A DNA stretch of 5,124 bases, taken from NCBI GenBank assembly GCA_900544515.1, contig UQVI01000130.1, positions 1 to 5,124 of the forward strand, read 5' to 3'. The notes under the pieces were generated by a model, which did not search any database, was not told the origin of the DNA, and saw nothing but the letters and a program-made list of their open reading frames with translations. Every line of letters starts with the position of its first letter. The stretch's first letter is position 1. Shown piece after piece: positions 1 to 5,124 of the stretch. A program made the position numbers and the translations under genes. The DNA is from an uncultured Oscillospiraceae bacterium. Its GTDB lineage: Bacteria > Bacillota > Clostridia > Oscillospirales > Acutalibacteraceae.

Positions 1-4
1 ATCG

Positions 5-16
5 TATAATTATAAT
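5..16 (+). promoter_or_regulatory. Possible -10 element(s) for the FGAM synthase gene
   Basis: Two perfect TATAAT hexamers lie end to end at 5-10 and 11-16, each an exact match to the sigma-A -10 consensus. If the second is used, transcription would begin around 22-24 and leave a leader of about 27 nt. The matching -35 box would lie before or at the very edge of the window, so it cannot be checked. The surrounding DNA is very AT-rich, which makes chance matches likely. No riboswitch aptamer or PurR-type operator can be recognised in the 50 bases available. Confidence 0.3.
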
Positions 17-22
17 CTGTAA

Positions 23-40
23 TTAATTAAGTTAATTAAG
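23..40 (+). repeat. Tandem 9-bp direct repeat in the leader
   Basis: TTAATTAAG occurs twice without a gap, at 23-31 and 32-40. The second copy runs into the ribosome binding site. The core TTAATTAA is itself palindromic. No function is known to me. It may be simple AT-rich slippage. Confidence 0.6.
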
Positions 41-43
41 GAG
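38..43 (+). promoter_or_regulatory. Ribosome binding site of FGAM synthase
   Basis: AAGGAG is a strong Shine-Dalgarno match placed 7 nt before the ATG at 51. It supports 51 as the true start. Confidence 0.85.
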
Positions 44-50
44 AAAATAA

Positions 51-3000
51 ATGGCAAAGGTTTATCGTGTATTTGTTGAAAAGAAGAAGGGCAACGACAT
101 TGAAGCAGGTCAGACACTGGCTGACCTCAGAGAAAATGTCGGCATAACGGCTTTGGAGGATTTGAGAATCATCAACCGTTATGATGCGCAGGGCTTGAGT
201 GAGGAAGAGTTTAAAACCGCTGTTGGTACAATTCTTTCCGAGCCTAACCTTGATAATGTTTATTATGAGTTATCCATTCCTGAGGACTGGAGATACTTTG
301 CTACAGAATATCTTCCCGGTCAGTATGATCAGAGAGCAGACTCAGCAGCACAGTGCATCCAGCTTTTAACAGCAGGTGAAAGACCTGACATCTTATCTGC
401 TAAGGTTATTGCTGTCAAGGGTGATATTACTGATGAAGAGTTTGAAAAGATAAAGTCTTATATTATCAACCCTGTTGAGTCACGTGTTGCATCACTTGAT
501 TTGCCTGAAACATTGGATATTAAATCAGATGTTCCTGCTGATATTGTACGTATTGACGGCTTTATTGAGAAGAATGACGACGAAATTGCAGAGTATCACG
601 CAGCAATGGGCTTTGCAATGAGCGTGGCTGATTTATGCTGGGTAAGGGATTATTTTAAGAATGATGAAAACCGTGACCCAAGTCTGACTGAGCTTAAGGT
701 TATTGATACATACTGGTCAGACCATTGCCGCCACACCACTTTCGCAACGGAGCTTGATGAAATCAGAATTAACGAAAGCAAGTACAGCAAGGCAATCAAT
801 GATGCTCTTGAAAAATATTTTGAAATCCGCAAAGAAGTTTACGGCGACAGAAAAGATAAGATTGTCTGTCTTATGGATATGGCTTGCATCGGTACAAAGG
901 TGCTGAAGAAGAGAGGCTATGTTGACAATCTTGACGAGAGTGAGGAAATCAATGCCTGCTCAATCCAGGTGCCGGTTGTTATTGACGGCAAGGAGGAGCA
1001 GTGGCTTGTTCAGTTCAAGAATGAAACCCACAATCATCCGACTGAGATTGAGCCTTTCGGCGGTGCGGCAACCTGTCTCGGCGGTGCTATCCGTGATCCG
1101 CTTTCAGGCAGAGCATATGTTTATCAGGCAATGCGTGTAACAGGCTCAGGTGATCCGACAACTCCGTTTGAGGAAACACTTGACGCAAAGCTTCCGCAGA
1201 GCAAAATCACAACAGGTGCAGCAGCAGGTTATTCAAGCTACGGTAACCAGATCGGTCTTGCAACAGGTCAGGTAACAGAGCTTTATGATGACGGCTATGT
1301 TGCAAAGAGAATGGAAATCGGTGCAGTAATCGGTGCGTCACCAAAGGATAATGTTAAGCGTGAATGTCCGCAGGACGGTGATATTATCGTTCTTCTCGGC
1401 GGACGTACAGGACGTGACGGCTGCGGCGGTGCAACAGGCTCATCAAAGGCACACAACTCCTCTTCCATTGAGACCTGCGGTGCTGAGGTGCAGAAGGGTA
1501 ATCCTCCTACCGAACGTAAGATTCAGCGTCTGTTCAGAAAGGCTGAGGTTGCCAAGATGATTAAGCGCTGCAACGATTTCGGCGCAGGCGGTGTATCCGT
1601 TGCAATCGGTGAGCTTGCAGACGGACTGAAGATTGATCTTGATAAGGTTCCTAAGAAATATGATGGGCTTGACGGAACAGAGCTTGCTATTTCCGAATCA
1701 CAGGAAAGAATGGCGGTTGTTCTTGATAAGGCTGATGTTGAAAAGTTCATTCAGCTTTCAAATGAAGAGAACCTGGAGGCTACGCCTGTTGCAGTTGTAA
1801 CTGCTGACAACAGACTTGAAATGACATGGAGAGGCGATAAGATTGTAAGCCTCAGCCGTGACTTCTTAAATACAAACGGTGTTACCCAGCACGCTAAGGC
1901 TGAGATTGATGCCGTTGACGATACAAAGGATTATACAAAGCAGGTGCCTGAATGTCTTGCTGAGCTTGATAACGCACAGGCACTTAAGGCAAACCTTTCA
2001 CGTCTTGAGGTTTGCTCACAGAAGGGTCTTGTTGAACGCTTTGACTCCTCAATCGGTGCGGCAACCGTTCTTATGCCGTACGCAGGTAAATATCAGTTAA
2101 CACCTGAGGAAGCAATGGTTGCAAAAATTCCTCTCCTTGAGGGTGAAACCGATACCGCAACCGTTATGGCATACGGCTTTATTCCAAAGCTTTCACGCTG
2201 GTCACCATTCCATTCCGCAGCATATGCAGTGTCTGAATCATTGGCAAAGCTTGCTGTTGTAGGCTGTGATCCGTCAAAGGCAAGACTTACCTTCCAGGAA
2301 TATTTTGAAAGACTTAACGATGTGCCTTTACGCTGGGGCAAGCCGACTGCGGCTCTTCTCGGTGCACTTATGGCGCAGGTTGGATACAAATGTCCGTCAA
2401 TCGGTGGTAAGGACTCCATGAGCGGTTCATTCAATGAGCTCGATGTTCCGCCTACTCTCGTTTCCTTTGCAGTAGGTATGAGCGAGGCGTCAAAGACTGT
2501 TTCATCCCAGTTCAAGAGAACAGGCTCAGCCGTTAAGTTGCTGCCTCTTCCTGTTGACGAAAGCACAGGTTTACCTGACTTTGAAAAGGCTATGGAGCTT
2601 ATGGTCAAGGTTTATGAGGGTGTAAGAAACGGCTCCATCCTTTCAGCGTCCGTTGTTAAGGAGGGCGGTGCGGCTGCTTGTATCTGTAAGATGGCATTCG
2701 GCAACAAGTATGGCTTTACCTTTGCACAGAAGCTTGATAAGGAAACCCTGTTCGCAGCTAAGGAAGCTTCCTTCGTTGTTGAGCTTGCAGATGAAGATGC
2801 ATTTGACGGCATCACTCTCGGTGCAGTAAATGATAACGGAATATTCATTATGGACGGCGTTGTTCAGACCGTTGATGAGCTTATCGATGCTTGGACAGGC
2901 AAGCTTGAAAAGGTATTTGCTACCGATTCAGGCAAGAAGGCAAATATGCCTTATGATGTTCCGCTTTATAAAGAGCGTTCAATCTTTGTTGCGAAAAACA

Positions 3001-3806
3001 AGGTTGCAAAGCCAAAGGTATTCATCCCTGCTTTTCCGGGCACAAACTGTGAGATTGATACAGCGAGAGCTTTTGAAAAGGCAGGCGCTGAGGCATCCAT
3101 CCTTGTTGTAAATAACCTTTCCTCATCCGCTATTAATGAAACAATTGATAAGATGGTTAAGGAAATTGAGACATCACAGATTATTATGCTGCCGGGCGGA
3201 TTCAGCGGCGGTGACGAGCCTGAGGGATCAGGTAAGTTCATTGCAACAACCTTCAGAAATCCAAAGGTTAAGGAGGCTGTAACGAAGCTTCTCAACTGCC
3301 GTGACGGTTTAATGCTCGGTATTTGCAACGGTTTCCAGGCACTTATAAAGCTCGGTCTTGTTCCTTACGGTGAAATCTGTGAAATCAAGGACACTGACCC
3401 AACACTTACCTTCAATACAATCGGCAGACATATTTCATCAATGGCATACACAAGAGTATCAAGCGTTAAATCCCCTTGGTTCAGCAGTGTGAATGCTGGT
3501 GATGTATTTGCAGTTCCGATCAGTCACGGTGAAGGCAGATTCGTTGCAAATGATGATGTTATGAAAAAGCTGATTGAAAACGGTCAGGTAGCTACGCAGT
3601 ATGTAAATCTTGAGGGTACACCTGTAAGCGATATGCCGTTTAATCCGAACGGCTCTGTATGTGCGGTTGAGGGCATCACCTCACCTGACGGCAGAGTTCT
3701 CGGTAAAATGGGTCACTGCGAGCGTAAGGGCAACGACCTTTATGCAAATGTTCCGTTTGAAAAGGATATGAAGATATTTGAGAGTGGTGTGAACTACTTT
3801 AAATAA
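51..3806 (+). CDS. purL: Phosphoribosylformylglycinamidine synthase, single-chain (PurS-PurL-PurQ fused, clade II)
   Basis: This enzyme makes formylglycinamidine ribonucleotide from FGAR, glutamine and ATP, the fourth step of de novo purine synthesis, in the cytosol. Seen in the 1251 residues: a PurS-like N-terminal region in two parts (about 1-75 and 117-145); the linker hallmark TYWSDHCRHTTF (220-231); the first AIRS-type half with KNETHNHPTEIEPFGG from 323 and GDIIVLLGGRTGRDG at 443-457; a second half with GFIPKLSRWSPFHSAAYAV and PSIGGKDSMSG (782-792); and a PurQ-like class I glutaminase from about 989. The glutaminase nucleophile is Cys1092 in GICNGFQAL, and His1222 and Glu1224 in GHCER complete the triad. 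Known of the family: Bacillus splits these functions into PurS, PurL and PurQ, whereas some Clostridia, streptococci and bifidobacteria use this fused form of about 1240 residues. The gene looks full length and intact, with a strong ribosome binding site before its ATG. No other pur gene is in the window. Identity is very secure. Confidence 0.98.
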   Translation: MAKVYRVFVEKKKGNDIEAGQTLADLRENVGITALEDLRIINRYDAQGLSEEEFKTAVGTILSEPNLDNVYYELSIPEDWRYFATEYLPGQYDQRADSAAQCIQLLTAGERPDILSAKVIAVKGDITDEEFEKIKSYIINPVESRVASLDLPETLDIKSDVPADIVRIDGFIEKNDDEIAEYHAAMGFAMSVADLCWVRDYFKNDENRDPSLTELKVIDTYWSDHCRHTTFATELDEIRINESKYSKAINDALEKYFEIRKEVYGDRKDKIVCLMDMACIGTKVLKKRGYVDNLDESEEINACSIQVPVVIDGKEEQWLVQFKNETHNHPTEIEPFGGAATCLGGAIRDPLSGRAYVYQAMRVTGSGDPTTPFEETLDAKLPQSKITTGAAAGYSSYGNQIGLATGQVTELYDDGYVAKRMEIGAVIGASPKDNVKRECPQDGDIIVLLGGRTGRDGCGGATGSSKAHNSSSIETCGAEVQKGNPPTERKIQRLFRKAEVAKMIKRCNDFGAGGVSVAIGELADGLKIDLDKVPKKYDGLDGTELAISESQERMAVVLDKADVEKFIQLSNEENLEATPVAVVTADNRLEMTWRGDKIVSLSRDFLNTNGVTQHAKAEIDAVDDTKDYTKQVPECLAELDNAQALKANLSRLEVCSQKGLVERFDSSIGAATVLMPYAGKYQLTPEEAMVAKIPLLEGETDTATVMAYGFIPKLSRWSPFHSAAYAVSESLAKLAVVGCDPSKARLTFQEYFERLNDVPLRWGKPTAALLGALMAQVGYKCPSIGGKDSMSGSFNELDVPPTLVSFAVGMSEASKTVSSQFKRTGSAVKLLPLPVDESTGLPDFEKAMELMVKVYEGVRNGSILSASVVKEGGAAACICKMAFGNKYGFTFAQKLDKETLFAAKEASFVVELADEDAFDGITLGAVNDNGIFIMDGVVQTVDELIDAWTGKLEKVFATDSGKKANMPYDVPLYKERSIFVAKNKVAKPKVFIPAFPGTNCEIDTARAFEKAGAEASILVVNNLSSSAINETIDKMVKEIETSQIIMLPGGFSGGDEPEGSGKFIATTFRNPKVKEAVTKLLNCRDGLMLGICNGFQALIKLGLVPYGEICEIKDTDPTLTFNTIGRHISSMAYTRVSSVKSPWFSSVNAGDVFAVPISHGEGRFVANDDVMKKLIENGQVATQYVNLEGTPVSDMPFNPNGSVCAVEGITSPDGRVLGKMGHCERKGNDLYANVPFEKDMKIFESGVNYFK

Positions 3807-3807
3807 T

Positions 3808-3825
3808 TTATTGGTATATCAATAA
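3808..3825 (+). other. Weak AT-rich inverted repeat just after the purL stop
   Basis: TTATTG (3808-3813) and CAATAA (3820-3825) form a perfect 6-bp stem around a 6-nt loop, starting 2 nt after the stop codon. The stem has only one G-C pair and no T-run follows, so it does not qualify as a convincing intrinsic terminator. It may be chance in AT-rich DNA, and it overlaps the possible -35 box of the next gene. Confidence 0.25.
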
Positions 3826-3839
3826 TGTTATTATAAAAT
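3811..3839 (+). promoter_or_regulatory. Possible promoter for the mutase gene
   Basis: TTGGTA at 3811-3816 matches 4 of 6 bases of the -35 consensus. TAAAAT at 3834-3839 matches 5 of 6 of the -10 consensus, and the spacer is the ideal 17 nt. Transcription would begin near 3846, at the first base of the GC-rich stem-loop, so the mRNA would carry that hairpin at its 5' end. The region is AT-rich, so chance is a real alternative and read-through from purL is equally possible. Confidence 0.3.
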
Positions 3840-3845
3840 CTGTAG

Positions 3846-3866
3846 GGGCGGATTCTATATCCGCCC
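3846..3866 (+). repeat. GC-rich palindrome, perfect 8-bp stem, 5-nt loop
   Basis: GGGCGGAT (3846-3853) pairs exactly with ATCCGCCC (3859-3866) around the loop TCTAT. It is the only GC-rich stretch in an AT-rich gap. No T-run follows on the + strand, so it is not a standard rho-independent terminator for purL. On the - strand the stem is followed only by a weak, interrupted T stretch. I recall similar 'GTAGGGGCGGA...TCCGCCCG' or 'GTAGGGGCGAC...GTCGCCCG' palindromes scattered between genes in Ruminococcaceae-like Clostridia, so a dispersed palindromic repeat is my preferred reading. Only one copy is present here. It ends 11 nt before the ribosome binding site and does not mask it. Confidence 0.6.
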
Positions 3867-3877
3867 GTTGATACAAT

Positions 3878-3882
3878 GGAGG
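3878..3882 (+). promoter_or_regulatory. Ribosome binding site that fixes a TTG start
   Basis: GGAGG lies 7 nt upstream of the TTG at 3890. The nearby ATG at 3876 overlaps this site and runs into a TGA after five codons, so it cannot be the start. Together these select TTG as the initiation codon. Confidence 0.85.
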
Positions 3883-3889
3883 AATTATT

Positions 3890-5076
3890 TTGAAATACGT
3901 TGTAGTATTGTATGATGGAATGGCTGATTATCCTGTACCTGCACTTGACGGAAAAACACCTATGATGTGTGCAAAAAAGCCGAATATGGATATGCTTGCA
4001 TCAAAGGCTGAGGTTGGTCTCATCAGAACAGTTGCTGAAGGCTTGAAGCCGGGAAGTGATGTTGCCAATATGAGTGTTATGGGCTTTGACCCAATGAAGT
4101 ATTACACAGGCAGAAGTCCGCTGGAGGCTGCGTCAATCGGCATTGATATGAAGCCGACTGATGTTTCACTCAGAACAAATCTTGTGACTCTTTCAGAGGA
4201 CGATTTGCCTTATGAGGAAAAAACAATTGAGGATTACTGCGCTGATGATATTTCAACAGAAGAGGCAGAAATTCTTATTAAGTTTATCGATGAAAAGCTG
4301 GGAACAGATGAATTCAAATTCTATCCCGGTGTATCATACCGCCACTGCCTTATCTGGGATAACGGCACAACCGATCTCGGTAAAATGACACCGCCTCACG
4401 ATATCACAGGCAAGGTAATCACCGAGCATCTTTCAACAGCTGAAAACGCCCAGCCGCTTATTGAGCTGATGAAAAAATCATATGATTTGCTTAAGGATCA
4501 CCCGGTGAATATCGCAAGAAAGGCAGCCGGCAAAAGACCTGCTAACTCAATCTGGCTTTGGGGTGAGGGCAAGCGTCCTGCACTTTCACCATTTGAAGAA
4601 ATCTATGGTATCAAGGGTGCTGTTGTATCAGCTGTTGACCTTATCAAGGGTATCGGTGGCTGTGCTAAGATGGAGGTTGCTGAGGTTGAGGGTGCAACCG
4701 GATATATTGACACCAACTTTGAGGGCAAGGCAAACGCAGCTCTTGATTTGCTTGAAAGAAATGATTTGGTGTACATTCATTTTGAAGCACCTGATGAATG
4801 CGGTCACAGAAATGAGCCTGAAAATAAGGTGCGTGCAATTGAGATGATTGACGAGAGAGTTCTTCCGATTCTCTTTAAAGGACTTGAGAAGTTTGATGAT
4901 TATAAGATTATGATTCTCCCTGATCATCCGACACCGATTGTTACACGTACACACGCAAGTGACCCTGTTCCTTATCTGATTTATCATAAGAATAATCAGA
5001 CTGGCGGAGTTGATACAATTAATGAGGAAACTGCTAAGGCAACAGGTAATTATATTGATCACGGTCCAAGTATAAT
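3890..5076 (+). CDS. apgM: Cofactor-independent phosphoglycerate mutase, ApgM (archaeal-type) family, 3' end missing
   Basis: Members interconvert 3- and 2-phosphoglycerate in the cytosol without 2,3-bisphosphoglycerate, through a phosphoserine on a two-metal alkaline-phosphatase-type centre. Seen: the typical start MKYVVVLYDGMADYP with metal ligand Asp9; GSDVANMSVMGFDP with the presumed nucleophile Ser56; GRSPLEAASIGI (74-85); FYPGVSYRH (144-152); and C-terminal metal ligands Asp302 and His306 in PDECGH, Asp345-His346 in LPDHPTP and His355 in THASDP. This matches the D, S, DxxxH, DH, H pattern of the superfamily. The start is TTG, backed by a GGAGG site. Only 395 codons are genomic. The reading frame continues to a TAG at 5111-5113, but its last codons (IICLLYTSDAADD, with codon 396 mixed) run into sequencing adapter. 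Family members are about 400-405 residues, so roughly ten are lost. Bacterial members of one subfamily have been proposed to be homoserine kinases from their place beside threonine genes. With no downstream neighbours visible that cannot be excluded. Confidence 0.92.
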
Positions 5077-5124
5077 CTGTCTCTTATACACATCTGACGC
5101 TGCCGACGACTAGTCGAGTGTAGA
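5077..5124 (+). other. Illumina Nextera adapter read-through (not genomic)
   Basis: CTGTCTCTTATACACATCT (5077-5095) is the 19-bp Tn5 mosaic end used in Nextera libraries. It is followed by GACGCTGCCGACGA (5096-5109), the Nextera i5-side adapter in reverse complement. The next eight bases, CTAGTCGA (5110-5117), sit where the i5 index belongs, and their reverse complement TCGACTAG is, from memory, Nextera XT v2 index S513. GTGTAGA (5118-5124) begins the reverse complement of the P5 flow-cell sequence. All four parts are in the right order and length, so this is untrimmed read-through that was assembled into the contig end. It is not a transposon in the organism. Confidence 0.98.

Noticed and set aside
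11..20. TATAATCTGT at 11-20 recurs at 5071-5080, as if the contig were circular or had terminal repeats
   Set aside because: The match is only 10 bases, and the last four bases of the second copy are adapter. The flanks differ, so this is coincidence.
2093..2608. 171-codon open frame on the - strand inside purL
   Set aside because: It lies entirely within a well-conserved coding region, has no recognisable domain and no clear ribosome binding site. It is a codon-bias shadow.
3808..3866. Intrinsic terminator between the two genes
   Set aside because: Neither the AT hairpin nor the GC-rich stem-loop is followed by a T-run on the + strand, so a rho-independent terminator is not supported.
3876..3893. 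ATG at 3876 as the mutase start
   Set aside because: It reads five codons then TGA, and it overlaps the Shine-Dalgarno site. The frame beginning at TTG 3890 gives the conserved N-terminus.
4628..5062. 144-codon open frame on the - strand opposite the mutase
   Set aside because: Its composition is biased (Ile, Asn, Cys-rich) without domain features, and it is antisense to conserved mutase motifs including the metal-binding residues. It is a shadow.
5077..5095. Tn5 mosaic end suggesting a transposon insertion in the mutase
   Set aside because: It is followed directly by the synthetic adapter, index and P5 bases, so it is a library artefact.

Overview
This window appears to be a whole short contig from a low-to-mid-GC Gram-positive anaerobe of the class Clostridia, plausibly a gut Ruminococcaceae/Oscillospiraceae-type bacterium. 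That placement is inferred from three things: the single-chain 'clade II' FGAM synthase, the strong AGGAG/GGAGG ribosome binding sites with 7-nt spacing, and an intergenic GGGGCGGAT...ATCCGCCC palindrome of a kind I recall from those genomes. It is not a taxonomic assignment.

Layout: positions 1-50 are an AT-rich leader with two abutting TATAAT hexamers, a tandem 9-bp repeat and a ribosome binding site. Positions 51-3806 encode a complete 1251-residue phosphoribosylformylglycinamidine synthase (step 4 of purine synthesis), with a PurS-like region, two PurL/AIRS-type halves and a PurQ-type glutaminase in one chain. Positions 3807-3889 are an 83-bp gap with a weak AT hairpin, a possible promoter, a perfect 8-bp GC-rich stem-loop and a ribosome binding site. 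From 3890 a second gene on the same strand starts at TTG and encodes an alkaline-phosphatase-superfamily protein of the archaeal-type cofactor-independent phosphoglycerate mutase (ApgM) family, with all expected metal and catalytic residues visible.

The last 48 bases (5077-5124) are not genomic. They match the Illumina Nextera mosaic end, the Read-side adapter, an 8-base index and the start of the P5 sequence. The mutase gene is therefore cut off by the end of real sequence at 5076. Its apparent ending (CLLYTSDAADD plus a stop codon) is translated adapter, and the true C-terminus, probably about ten residues, is missing.

The two genes are co-oriented but have no obvious shared pathway: one is purine biosynthesis, the other central glycolysis or, by the alternative family name, possibly homoserine phosphorylation. 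I found no tRNA or rRNA, CRISPR array, insertion sequence, phage or defence gene, and no evidence of a new biological system. The most consequential observation is the adapter contamination.
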